Assembly: GCF_013170825.1 (NCBI RefSeq)
Contig: NZ_CP033365.1
Span: forward strand, 7,272,817-7,336,816
DNA: 64,000 nucleotides
Direction: 5' to 3'
Origin: Mesorhizobium sp. NZP2298
Lineage (GTDB): Bacteria; Pseudomonadota; Alphaproteobacteria; Rhizobiales; Rhizobiaceae
Below the pieces are notes generated by a model. That model was not told where the DNA came from. It worked only from the letters and a program-made list of their open reading frames with translations, and ran no database searches. Below, piece by piece: positions 8,144-15,740 of this stretch. Position 1 is the stretch's first letter, and each line of letters begins with the position of its first letter. The translations under genes and the position numbers were made by a program.

Positions 8144-8341
8144 TTATGCGGCTTCGCGTATATCCTCCCGCGCCTGCTCTGCGGACATGGCCTGCGCCAG
8201 CCGGATAGCATCCGCCGTAACGATGATGTAGCCAGCCGCCTTCAGTGCGCCTACCAACTGCGCCGCTAGCGCAGGCGCACCAGGGTAGGCATCACAACAG
8301 CCGCGCAAACTGGCGGTAAGCACTTCGGTTGGTGTTTTCAA
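8144..8341 (-). CDS. Small helical phage protein
   Basis: A 65-residue alanine-rich protein (MKTPTEVLTASLRGCC...) predicted to be helical throughout. It starts inside the stop of the helicase gene (4 bp overlap), which is the main evidence that it is real. The common phage-type frame ends just before a pair of inverted repeats. No family recognised. Confidence 0.6.
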   Translation of the reverse strand: MKTPTEVLTASLRGCCDAYPGAPALAAQLVGALKAAGYIIVTADAIRLAQAMSAEQAREDIREAA

Positions 8342-10089
8342 AACGGAACCTCCAATTCATCCCACTTCGCATGACCTATGCCATTATCGTTGTTGGCTGG
8401 CTCGTTGTCGTTTACGGCCTTGGTGGCTCCAGGCTTGTAGCCAAGAACCTTGTAGTACCGGCCTTCTGGCGCGATGTTGATTTCTTGTGTTGACAAAAGC
8501 TCGTTCTGCCTTTCCAACCACTCAAGCGGTGACTTTGGAAAGGGTCGTTGGCCGCCATGGTCAACCCAGAACCGGTCTGTCTTGGACTTAAACCTGCCGC
8601 TATGTCCTGGCCCAAGCCATTCATTAACGGCAGTCATACCGAGCATGTACGTAACCTTGACGCTGTCAATCTTGTCGGCGCTCTTGGCCTCATGGAACCT
8701 AAATGTGCGGCTGGTTACAGGGCGCCACTTGGCATCATCGGTGGACAATATCGGCGCACCGCTGGCCGTCGCAGTAACCTTCTTTTCCGGCTCCGGAAAC
8801 TGATAGCCGCAACCGGGGCAGACACGCACGCTGGCGTGCAGTTTTTCGCCACATCCGAAATGCCCGTTAGCGTCAGCGATCTCCTGCGGGCAGATTTTAA
8901 TTGGCGCTTCGCCGTCTCCCTTGCCTGGCGTCCTAGGCTCAACCATGTCGACCGGGCCGTGTTCGTCTACCAGCTTGGCGAAGTCGAGAACAAGGCAGTT
9001 AGGCTTCGGTCCAGCCGCGATAGCGTGTAGCCGCTGCTCTACCGTATCTAGCGGCATGCCTGGCGCGTAGAGCGGACGCGTCCCGCGCCCCATCATCTGG
9101 ATATACAAGGCAGCGCTTTTCGTAGGCCGCATGGCTGCAATCAGGTCGACGCCCTTGTGATTGAAGCCTGTGGTCAGCACTGAATTATTGGTGACGGCGC
9201 GAATGCGGTAGGCCTTGAAATCCTCAATGATGCGGCGCCGTTCGTCCTTCGGCGTTTCGCCAGTGATGGTCTCGCATGTGATGCCATGCGCGCGGATCTC
9301 GTCGCGGACGTGAAAGGCGTGATCGACGCCAGAGCAGAACAGCAACCACGAGCGGCGATCAGCGCCCTTTGCAACGGTCTCGGCAACCGCCGACTTTGTA
9401 GTGTCTGGCTTGTCTACGGCGGTATACAGCGCGTTCTGTTTGTAGTCGCCGCCAAGCTTTCCAACGCCTCGCAGGTCGTACTCCGTAGCGGTTGGTAGAC
9501 TGGACAGACGGCAGAGGTAGCCGTCGCGGATGCCGTCGGCAATGCCGTACTCAAACACCACGCGGTCAAACAGCGCGTCTTCGCCTTCGTCCAGCCTGCC
9601 GCTGTCCAGGCGGAATGGCGTGGCTGTCAGGCCAACAATCTTCATGTCTGGATTGATGGCCAACAGCGCCTCAATGAAGCGGCGATACATGGTGTTGTCA
9701 GCCATCGGAATGAGGTGGCACTCATCCACCAGAAGCACGTCGATGTGGCCAATTTGCTTGGCCTTGTTGTGGACCGTCTGAATGCCAGCGAAGATGATTT
9801 GCGCCTTGGCGTCGCGACGGTTTAGGCCCGCCGAATAGATGCCGGCAGGCGCGAATGGCCACACGCCAAGCAGCTCGAGATAGTTCTGCTCAATCAATTC
9901 CGCGACGTGAGTTGCGACCATCACGCGCATATCCGGCCAGCCGCCTACCAGGCGCTTGATAAGCGACGCCATGGTCAAGCTCTTGCCGGTGCCTGTGGCT
10001 TTGACCACGAGCGGATTTCCCGACTCCTCCGACCAATAGTCGAAGATAGCGGCTTCGGCTTGCTCCTGATACTCGCGCAGTTGCAGCAT
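8338..10089 (-). CDS. Superfamily 2 DEAD/DEAH-box helicase
   Basis: A 583-residue SF2 helicase. The Walker A motif is ATGTGKS at residues 31-37, followed by V-D-E-C-H (motif II), G-L-T-A-T-P-F (motif III region) and the arginine-finger motif Q-M-M-G-R-G-T-R-P. The architecture matches UvrB/RecQ-like phage helicases that remodel replication or recombination DNA. A CPGCG-type cysteine cluster lies around residues 400-440. The start at 10089 follows one base after the stop of the sigma-like gene; longer readings overlap that gene. The C-terminus carries two NDN strings and ends DELEVPF, a tail reminiscent of protein-interaction peptides on phage replication proteins. Confidence 0.88.
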   Translation of the reverse strand: MLQLREYQEQAEAAIFDYWSEESGNPLVVKATGTGKSLTMASLIKRLVGGWPDMRVMVATHVAELIEQNYLELLGVWPFAPAGIYSAGLNRRDAKAQIIFAGIQTVHNKAKQIGHIDVLLVDECHLIPMADNTMYRRFIEALLAINPDMKIVGLTATPFRLDSGRLDEGEDALFDRVVFEYGIADGIRDGYLCRLSSLPTATEYDLRGVGKLGGDYKQNALYTAVDKPDTTKSAVAETVAKGADRRSWLLFCSGVDHAFHVRDEIRAHGITCETITGETPKDERRRIIEDFKAYRIRAVTNNSVLTTGFNHKGVDLIAAMRPTKSAALYIQMMGRGTRPLYAPGMPLDTVEQRLHAIAAGPKPNCLVLDFAKLVDEHGPVDMVEPRTPGKGDGEAPIKICPQEIADANGHFGCGEKLHASVRVCPGCGYQFPEPEKKVTATASGAPILSTDDAKWRPVTSRTFRFHEAKSADKIDSVKVTYMLGMTAVNEWLGPGHSGRFKSKTDRFWVDHGGQRPFPKSPLEWLERQNELLSTQEINIAPEGRYYKVLGYKPGATKAVNDNEPANNDNGIGHAKWDELEVPF

Positions 10090-10090
10090 C

Positions 10091-10588
10091 CTAAGCAGCC
10101 ACCATGCCGCAAGCCTTGCGCAGCGAAGCACGCCCGCGCACCTCGAGTTGACGCACGCGTTCGCGCTTTATACCCATGTCAGATCCAATCTCCACCAGGC
10201 CGAAGCCCATGCCGCGACGCAGGAGGATTGCACCGTCACGACCAGTTGCCCGCGCAAGCATGTCCTTGGCGATAAGCGCTCGCTCCTGGTCGGCTGGCTT
10301 GCCGATGATTGCTGAGTATTTGTTGTCTTGGTCGTAAACAACCGGCACAGACTTCTTGGTGCGCTTGTTGGCGGCGACGCCGCGCATTTGACATGCAAGC
10401 CAATTGTAGAAGCCGCCCCCAACGCTGTAGTCATCGCCGCGGAAGTTCTCCCATGATGCAAAGATTTGCACCAGCGTGTCTTGGATTAGTTCCTCGCGCT
10501 CGCCTGCGGGCACGTACTTGCGGGTAAGGCTTTTGAGGGCTGGCATGTAGGCGAGGACACGCGCGTCGAAAGATGCGGGACGGTTCAT
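10091..10588 (-). CDS. Sigma-factor-like protein (regions 2 and 4)
   Basis: A 165-residue protein built like a group IV sigma factor. Residues about 15-75 resemble region 2 (REELIQDTLVQIFASWENF and an F-x-N-W-L helix). Residues about 125-160 resemble region 4 with a helix-turn-helix close to that of housekeeping sigmas (KRERVRQLEVRGRASLRKA). In a phage early operon it could redirect host RNA polymerase to middle or late promoters. It lies between the nuclease and helicase genes with a 4-bp overlap on one side and a 1-bp gap on the other. A non-sigma HTH regulator remains possible. Confidence 0.75.
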   Translation of the reverse strand: MNRPASFDARVLAYMPALKSLTRKYVPAGEREELIQDTLVQIFASWENFRGDDYSVGGGFYNWLACQMRGVAANKRTKKSVPVVYDQDNKYSAIIGKPADQERALIAKDMLARATGRDGAILLRRGMGFGLVEIGSDMGIKRERVRQLEVRGRASLRKACGMVAA

Positions 10589-11526
10589 GCTGCTTCCTCG
10601 TTGTCGTTCGCGCCGTCGACCCAGATGCGGCCGCTGCGGAGCTTGTAGGTAATCGTCTCTGCCTCTTCATCGCTATCGATAAGCTCGCCCGGTACCAATC
10701 CAGGCAGATGGAGATGCGCGGGACACGCTGCCTTCTGTTCATCGATTCCCAATGGCTTCGAAAACCGTGCGCAACTCCAATGGCAGTCGCCCCCCTGCTC
10801 CGGCTGGCTGTGCAGACAAGAGCGGCATGTCACGCGCGGCATTATGCCTTCGTGGCAGACGTCTTTATGCCGACAGAACATGCATCCGAAGAATTCTGGA
10901 TCCTCTGATATCCGAGATGGCGGCTCATCCGAGAACACGATGCGTTCGGCTCGAGCCAATTGGCGCAGGCAATATTCAACATCGTATTCAAGTCTCTCCG
11001 TGTAGCGCGCATCGTCGTTCTTGTTTGTCACGTAATAGAGGCACCGCGACAGACCGAAGGCATGCATCCCGATCTGGCACTGGGCAAAATGCAATGGCTT
11101 GGCGACCTTGCAGCCCTTCTTGATAATCTCCTTGAAGCCTTTGTCGTTGGACGATTTGAACTCACAGAGGTGTTCGGTCTTGGGCGCCTCTGGAATACCG
11201 ATCGCCTTGCCGTCGCACTTGCCGCGCACAAAACCGTGCACCAGGCGAATGCGGTCTTGCTGCCCCCACACCTCAACGCCGATGCGCTCAAGGTCGGAGA
11301 CCATTACTTCTTCCCAACGATCGCCAGTGCGGAAGATCGACAGTTTGCGGCCGTCAATCTCCTCCGGCCGCGATGCCCACCTGAAGGTGTACCAAAGCGC
11401 CCTATCGCATTCCGTGCCTATCTCGCCGACGGATATGCCCAATGAGTCGTAATGCTCGTTTGCGTCCTCATAAGCCTTGTAGATCGCGCGGACGGTGCTG
11501 GCGGTTGGCTTCGGCAAAGGCGCCAC
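10585..11526 (-). CDS. PD-(D/E)XK nuclease with Fe-S-type cysteines (Cas4/AddB-like)
   Basis: A 313-residue nuclease of the RecB/Cas4 group. Visible elements are C40 in GTECDRALWY, a G-K-C-D-G segment with D105, the catalytic E122-x-K124 (CEFKSS), a QIGMHAFGL helix (Q-x3-Y/H class) and cysteines C215, C218 and C224. One N-terminal plus three C-terminal cysteines is the pattern that holds a 4Fe-4S cluster in Cas4 and AddB. It probably trims DNA ends during phage recombination. The GTG start at 11526 overlaps the stop of the HslV-like gene (TAGTG), and this decided against a longer in-frame start. Confidence 0.78.
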   Translation of the reverse strand: MAPLPKPTASTVRAIYKAYEDANEHYDSLGISVGEIGTECDRALWYTFRWASRPEEIDGRKLSIFRTGDRWEEVMVSDLERIGVEVWGQQDRIRLVHGFVRGKCDGKAIGIPEAPKTEHLCEFKSSNDKGFKEIIKKGCKVAKPLHFAQCQIGMHAFGLSRCLYYVTNKNDDARYTERLEYDVEYCLRQLARAERIVFSDEPPSRISEDPEFFGCMFCRHKDVCHEGIMPRVTCRSCLHSQPEQGGDCHWSCARFSKPLGIDEQKAACPAHLHLPGLVPGELIDSDEEAETITYKLRSGRIWVDGANDNEEAA

Positions 11527-12011
11527 TATGCAATCTCCACAAAGAACGGCGCCCGCACCGAAGAACAATGCGCCTGTGCCGCCTCAAGCGCTGCCACCAC
11601 ACGCTGTTCCGGCGCGCCAAGCGAACCATGCAGCCGCCCGAGCGCCACAAGCTCACCAGTGCCCGCTGCGGCGTAGTGTGGGTACTCCGCAACGCTGTAG
11701 TCAGACGACACCTTGAACAAGCGGCCAGCCGTACCGATAAGAAGCTCGTCAACCTCCTTGCCTGCTATGTCCTTAATCACTGGAACGACTGCCGTAATGA
11801 GGTGCGCCAGGAGATCGCCCTTGATTGCCGGAAGCTTGGCAAACTGCAGCAGCTGCCCGACACGGAACGATCCCGTAAAGCCAATCACATAAGCACCGTT
11901 GCGGAACACCTTGCGGTTAAGGCGCACCTCAATCTTGTCGTCCACACTGGCGGCACTGTCGCCGCCAATGTAGGTCTTGCCGTTGTGGATGAGCGCGGCC
12001 AGGCAGGTCAC
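11526..12011 (-). CDS. HslV-like Ntn hydrolase (proteasome-type peptidase fold)
   Basis: A 161-residue protein matching the HslV/proteasome beta fold. With a GTG start at 12011 (AGGAG seven bases ahead) the sequence is Met-Thr-Cys; removal of Met would expose Thr1 as nucleophile. Asp17 (G-G-D-S) and Lys33 (N-R-K) fall exactly at the classical catalytic positions, followed by a GFTGS turn and a GTGELVALGRL helix like the GSGG-A helix of HslV. No HslU-type unfoldase is in the operon. It may form its own oligomer or act on small proteins; the substrate is unknown. The gene lies between a 51-residue ORF and the Cas4-like nuclease. Confidence 0.8.
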   Translation of the reverse strand: MTCLAALIHNGKTYIGGDSAASVDDKIEVRLNRKVFRNGAYVIGFTGSFRVGQLLQFAKLPAIKGDLLAHLITAVVPVIKDIAGKEVDELLIGTAGRLFKVSSDYSVAEYPHYAAAGTGELVALGRLHGSLGAPEQRVVAALEAAQAHCSSVRAPFFVEIA

Positions 12012-12163
12012 TTGTCTGCTCCTACACTGCTGTTGCGAGCGGTGCGTTCGCACTCATCCGCAACGCGGCTAAGTGTCCGCTTAAGAGCGCTGTCTGTTAC
12101 GTCAATTGCCGCCTCACGCAGCCAATGCGCCGCGATCTCTAGTTGGGTGGTTGGTGTGGTCAT
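12008..12163 (-). CDS. Small helical phage protein (51 residues)
   Basis: An ATG at 12163 opens a frame of 51 residues (MTTPTTQLEIAAHW...) with high predicted helix content. It ends overlapping the GTG start of the HslV-like gene by 4 bp, and it contains that gene's Shine-Dalgarno sequence. The upstream junction with the 12160-12444 gene also overlaps by 4 bp. Without it the operon would have an unexplained 148-bp gap. No family recognised. Confidence 0.65.
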   Translation of the reverse strand: MTTPTTQLEIAAHWLREAAIDVTDSALKRTLSRVADECERTARNSSVGADK

Positions 12164-12444
12164 GCGAACAACTCCAATGTATGCGGGCAGCGCGCGGGGC
12201 AGGCTGGATCTTCTCTGAATTCCGAGCAGTCACGCTTGCCGTCTTTTATCGTCCAGTGGAGGGTGGGACCGGAGAAAGCGTAGTGGGCCAAAACGCACTC
12301 GCCAGGAACATCATTGCCGAACTCATCTTCCCACTCGCCATCGCCGTTACGATCTAGGCAATGGGCGCACACCTCCGACTGAAACGACGCCATCTCATGC
12401 GTGGTTTTTGGCCTCCACAATATGCGTCCGTCGGTCCCGCCCAT
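12160..12444 (-). CDS. Cysteine-rich small phage protein
   Basis: A 94-residue acidic protein with several cysteine pairs (C-A-H-C near residue 26; further cysteines at C-V-L, D-C-S and P-A-C-P-A-R-C), likely a metal-binding domain. The start at 12444 lies four bases after the stop of the sliding clamp gene. A shorter start further in is possible. No family recognised. Confidence 0.6.
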   Translation of the reverse strand: MGGTDGRILWRPKTTHEMASFQSEVCAHCLDRNGDGEWEDEFGNDVPGECVLAHYAFSGPTLHWTIKDGKRDCSEFREDPACPARCPHTLELFA

Positions 12445-12448
12445 CGCC

Positions 12449-13528
12449 TCACACCCGACGAGGCATGAGCACGGCAAGCAATCCCGGTGCCTTGTCCGAC
12501 GTAAACACAGCCGGCGAGCCGCCATCGTTCAGTGCCAGTCGAATGTCGCCGGACGGGAACTGCCCGATAAGCTCGGTCAGGTACGAGCAGTCAAAGCCGA
12601 TATCGATTGGCTCGCCCTCGTAAGACACCGCGATTTCTTCTGTGGCATTGCCGCTATCCGGGTTGTTGACGACAAGTGTTGCCTGGCCGTCAATAAGGCT
12701 CAGCCGAACGGCGCGGCCACGTTCACTGGAAACAATCGACACACGATCTGCAGCCTTGGCCATTGCCGCGGAGTCGAACGTTACAACCTTGTCGTTTCCG
12801 GTAGGAATGACTCGGTCATAGTCCGGGAACGTCCCATCGATCAGCTTCGATGTGATGACTGTTTCGCCAGACGTGACGCGGACCTTGGTGTCGGACAAGT
12901 CGACGGCAACTCCGCCAGCCGGGATAAGACCGACGAACTTACGTGGCAGGATGACACCGCTAAATTCACAGGCGGGAGCGCTGACGGGCTGGTCAACAAT
13001 GTGCCTGGAAAGCCGATGTCCGTCGGTTGCCACTGCGGTAATCTGTCCGGTCTTGCCGATCAGATAAACGCCATTCAGATAAAACCGAGTCTCCTCTGTC
13101 GAGATAGCGAAGCGGACAGGCGCAACCACGCTGGCCAGGTCAACCTCGAAATGCGCCGTGAAGCCATCCGCTGAAAACGACGGGAAGTCTTCGACTGGCA
13201 ATACCTGCAGGCGAGAGATGTAGCGGCCAGCCTTGACGGTAAGCGTGTTGTCTTCGGCCGTGAGCGTCACATCCTGAATGGGCGGCAGCTTCTTGACGAT
13301 GCTGTCCAAGAGCGCAGCCGACACGCAGAGCGCGCCGTCTTCTTCGGTTTCGGCCACTACCGCCGACGTGATTTCAATATCGAGGTCCGTAGCCGTTGCT
13401 GTAAGCTTGCCGCCATCCGCTACCAGGCGCACGGTGGAGAGGATCGGGATGCTGTTGCGGCTCTCGACCACCTTAATCGTACTGGAGAGTAGGCGCGCCA
13501 AGTCGGCGCGTGGAAGTGTGATTTTCAC
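12449..13528 (-). CDS. dnaN: DNA polymerase III beta sliding clamp, phage copy
   Basis: A full-length 359-residue clamp with all three beta-clamp domains. The N-terminus is MKITLPRADLARLL, a TDGHRLSRH segment marks domain 2, and the C-terminus reads LLAVLMPRRV, close to the VLMPMRL end of bacterial DnaN. The start is GTG at 13528 with GGAG seven bases ahead. It would tether a polymerase (and perhaps the DnaQ-like exonuclease) to phage DNA. Phage-encoded clamps of the bacterial type are uncommon; the host dnaN should lie elsewhere in the chromosome. It is one of the replication proteins in the leftward operon. Confidence 0.92.
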   Translation of the reverse strand: MKITLPRADLARLLSSTIKVVESRNSIPILSTVRLVADGGKLTATATDLDIEITSAVVAETEEDGALCVSAALLDSIVKKLPPIQDVTLTAEDNTLTVKAGRYISRLQVLPVEDFPSFSADGFTAHFEVDLASVVAPVRFAISTEETRFYLNGVYLIGKTGQITAVATDGHRLSRHIVDQPVSAPACEFSGVILPRKFVGLIPAGGVAVDLSDTKVRVTSGETVITSKLIDGTFPDYDRVIPTGNDKVVTFDSAAMAKAADRVSIVSSERGRAVRLSLIDGQATLVVNNPDSGNATEEIAVSYEGEPIDIGFDCSYLTELIGQFPSGDIRLALNDGGSPAVFTSDKAPGLLAVLMPRRV

Positions 13529-13559
13529 GCTAAGTCTCCGGATTGTGAGGGGAGGTGGG

Positions 13560-13976
13560 TTAGGCTACGCTCTTTACAGCAGGCGGAAAATATTCCTCAT
13601 TCCGCTGCGTGCCGAATTGCCACGTGTCCGGCCAGAGTTTGTGCTTATTCATCCAGTTGCTAAAGACTCGCGCCAGGTCGGCGGTAAGCTCTTTCTCTTG
13701 CTCTCGCGTACCGCTGTAGTCTGCGCCAAATCCATCGCCGTCGGCATCGCCTAGTTCCTCGTTCTGTTCGAAGAACATTTCGAGGAACCTATCGGCGTCT
13801 GGAATGCCAGCCACGGCTTTGTCAGCCTCTACGATGGTGAAGCCGTTGTAGTACTCGCCGTCGAGTTCGTCATTGCGGGCAGCCTGGATTGCGGCTTCGC
13901 GAGTGTCCTCTACGATCGCATAGCGCTCCGGGTCTTTTCCGCCCGCCGCATACCACTTGAAATTACCGTCGCCCAT
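13560..13976 (-). CDS. Acidic phage hypothetical protein
   Basis: A 138-residue strongly acidic protein with a strong ribosome-binding site (GAGGAGAGAG ahead of ATG at 13976). The N-terminal half (residues 1-50) has a mixed alpha/beta pattern with an aromatic G-K-W-Y-A-A-G segment; the C-terminal half is helical. It is separated from neighbours by 31 and 45 bp, looser than most junctions here. I do not recognise it. Confidence 0.65.
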   Translation of the reverse strand: MGDGNFKWYAAGGKDPERYAIVEDTREAAIQAARNDELDGEYYNGFTIVEADKAVAGIPDADRFLEMFFEQNEELGDADGDGFGADYSGTREQEKELTADLARVFSNWMNKHKLWPDTWQFGTQRNEEYFPPAVKSVA

Positions 13977-13997
13977 GTCTCTCTCCTCAAGGTTGCT

Positions 13998-14015
13998 GGC
14001 GGGCCGAAGCCCGCC
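13998..14015 (-). terminator. GC-rich hairpin with UUCG loop
   Basis: GGCGGGC and GCCCGCC form a 7-bp stem; on the transcribed strand the loop is UUCG, a very stable tetraloop. It lies between the 25-residue membrane peptide gene and the acidic protein gene. There is no T run, so it may be a partial terminator or a 3'-end/processing element inside the operon. Confidence 0.5.
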
Positions 14016-14021
14016 GTTAGT

Positions 14022-14099
14022 TCAGCGGAACAGAATCCAGACGACTGCGACGAACGCTATAGCGCCGCCGACATTTGCGAATGCATCCGGCCAACTCAT
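14022..14099 (-). CDS. Tiny single-span membrane protein (25 residues)
   Basis: A frame of 25 residues (MSWPDAFANVGGAIAFVAVV and a WILFR end) consisting mostly of one predicted transmembrane helix. It starts inside the stop of the DUF669 gene (ATGA overlap), the junction type used by the annotated genes around it. Tiny membrane proteins of this type are frequent in phage early regions. Function unknown. Confidence 0.5.
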   Translation of the reverse strand: MSWPDAFANVGGAIAFVAVVWILFR

Positions 14100-14659
14100 T
14101 TCTTCGCCCAAGGCCTGCTGCCAGTAGCCGCCGGCTTTGCCGCAGGCGTGTTCTGGTTGGCGGCAGGTCGCTGGTTGTTGTTGGCAGCAACTGGCTTGGC
14201 TACTGGCTGCACTTCATCAATGGCCGGTTCGGGCAGGTCGCCTTCATCTTCGAAGTAGTAACGCTTAATCTCGGCTCGAGCCGGGTACTGGCCGTCCTTC
14301 GACGGCTTGCCAAGGCCAACCTTCACGGTGAACGCCTTGAAGTGCAAGTCCTCGGAATCATCCACCTCGGCAACGCCGATCGCGCGGCACAGTGCGGCAA
14401 ACTGCTTCTGGCCGATTTCTTGGGCCTGCGCCGACTTGTTCTCCAGGTTGTAGGAGTTGAACAGCTTGCGGCCGCGAAGGTCTTCCGGGTCGATGACGCT
14501 GCACGTCACCTTGAGCAGCGTGCCGCTCTCGTCCTTGGTGGGCTTCACCTCAGACGCCTCGATCTCCATGCGATACGTGCCGTTAGGCAATTCGTCATAT
14601 CCTTCGCGCTGCGTCGTATCGTGAGCAGTCGCGTCGAACTTTTTACCAAGTGCTGCCAA
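14096..14659 (-). CDS. DUF669 phage protein, partner of the Sak4-type ATPase
   Basis: A 187-residue protein with the DUF669 signature: an N-terminal FDATAHDTTQREGYDELPNG segment and a core beta domain up to about residue 130. The C-terminal tail is Pro/Ala/Asn-rich and disordered. DUF669 proteins co-occur with Sak4-type ATPases and are thought to bind single-stranded DNA, acting as a phage SSB. The start is TTG at 14659 with AGGAG eight bases ahead. The ATPase gene lies 44 bp upstream in the same operon, which supports the pairing. Confidence 0.8.
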   Translation of the reverse strand: MAALGKKFDATAHDTTQREGYDELPNGTYRMEIEASEVKPTKDESGTLLKVTCSVIDPEDLRGRKLFNSYNLENKSAQAQEIGQKQFAALCRAIGVAEVDDSEDLHFKAFTVKVGLGKPSKDGQYPARAEIKRYYFEDEGDLPEPAIDEVQPVAKPVAANNNQRPAANQNTPAAKPAATGSRPWAKK

Positions 14660-14703
14660 GGTGAATTCTCCTGGTGGTGTTTAGATAGGCTAGTAAGTGC
14701 TGG

Positions 14704-15522
14704 TTAGGCTGCGGTCTTGAATGGAGCGTAGAAGTACCTGGACAATTCAGCGAAGCCATTGCCCTTTCGATATGGGATAGATGCCGGCATGTTGAGCCTA
14801 TTCTTGGCCAAAAACCCAGCGCGCTCGTCTGTGTAGATGATGCGTTCGGCGCCAGACATGCCTTCGGCCTTTGCCTCCTTCTTGCCGAAGCCCTTGTCGA
14901 CCTGCTTGACAGATGTGCGCTTTGTCATGAACAGGAGAGCTTCGCTCTTTTCCATGATGATATCGGTCGCGCGGTCCTGCAGTTTTGGCCGGTACCGGTC
15001 GTAGGCGTCTACGAGCGGGTCGTTGAATTGCTTGGTCTTGTTGTGCAGGATTTGCACGACGTGCAGGCCGCTTCTGGCAAGCGCCTTGGCCGCAGCCATG
15101 TAGTCGTTCCAATACTCATCGGCGGCGAGGTATCCCTTGCCAAACGCAGTCGGGGATCCCTTGTCGTTGCTGTCGATCGTATCGAAGCCTTTCGTCTGGC
15201 ATGTGTGCGCCCACACAAAACGTTCAAACGAATCCAGGCTGTCGATTATGACGGTTTTGAAGTCGTGCTCTTCGGTAAGCAACTGTTCGAACACGTCGAG
15301 CATTTCCGTGTATGACGTGATCGGCTTCGGCTCACCGTCTTCGCCGGTTAGGGTGGGCAACTCAATATCGGTTGGCGGCTCCTCGCCTTCAGTAAACAGG
15401 TACAGCGGCGAGGGAAACTCTGCGGCCAGCGTCGTCTTCCCAATGCCCCCTGTCCCGTAAACGGAAAGCACAGGCGGGTGCGTGCGCTTGGTGGTCGTCA
15501 AGTTTTTCAATGGAATTGCCAT
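14704..15522 (-). CDS. AAA ATPase, Sak4-like recombinase
   Basis: A 272-residue ATPase with Walker A GTGGIGKT at residues about 24-31 and Walker B TVIIDSLDSF near residue 95. This matches the phage AAA ATPase family that includes Sak4, a RecA-core protein promoting single-strand annealing with its SSB-like partner. The DUF669 gene just downstream is that partner. No RecT/Beta-type annealing protein is seen, so this pair is the probable recombination core. The ATG at 15522 directly abuts the stop of a tiny membrane protein gene. Confidence 0.8.
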   Translation of the reverse strand: MAIPLKNLTTTKRTHPPVLSVYGTGGIGKTTLAAEFPSPLYLFTEGEEPPTDIELPTLTGEDGEPKPITSYTEMLDVFEQLLTEEHDFKTVIIDSLDSFERFVWAHTCQTKGFDTIDSNDKGSPTAFGKGYLAADEYWNDYMAAAKALARSGLHVVQILHNKTKQFNDPLVDAYDRYRPKLQDRATDIIMEKSEALLFMTKRTSVKQVDKGFGKKEAKAEGMSGAERIIYTDERAGFLAKNRLNMPASIPYRKGNGFAELSRYFYAPFKTAA

Positions 15523-15609
15523 CTACATCAGCATCCTTGTAGCGAATAGTGCGGCTAGTACGAGTACCGAACCCCAGAACATTAGCGGGCGAGGATCCGG
15601 CGTGGTCAT
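15523..15609 (-). CDS. Tiny single-span membrane protein (28 residues)
   Basis: A frame of 28 residues (MTTPDPRPLMFWGSVLVLAA and a short basic end) that is mostly one predicted membrane helix. It overlaps the stop of the preceding 44-residue gene by ATGA, and its TAG abuts the ATG of the ATPase gene. The junctions on both sides are the main support. Function unknown. Confidence 0.5.
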   Translation of the reverse strand: MTTPDPRPLMFWGSVLVLAALFATRMLM

Positions 15610-15740
15610 TTGAGAAGTGACCAGGCGATAAGCGGCAAGAGAACGATGCCGAGCGTAATCCACACCGCTGCATAGCGGGCTGCGGCAGGCGGAATTTCTT
15701 CGGGGTGCAAGTCGGGGTCATGTTCGTCGTGGTAGGTCAT
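15606..15740 (-). CDS. Small single-span membrane protein (44 residues)
   Basis: A 44-residue protein with a hydrophilic, acidic N-terminus (MTYHDEHDPDLHPEEIPP) and one predicted membrane helix (about residues 21-41). ATGA overlaps join it to both neighbours. Its topology suggests an N-out or N-in tail anchored protein. No family recognised. Confidence 0.55.
   Translation of the reverse strand: MTYHDEHDPDLHPEEIPPAAARYAAVWITLGIVLLPLIAWSLLK

Noticed and set aside
11442..12218. Plus-strand frame of 258 codons over the HslV-like and nuclease genes
   Set aside because: Antisense shadow; the minus-strand genes show catalytic motifs and stop/start overlaps.
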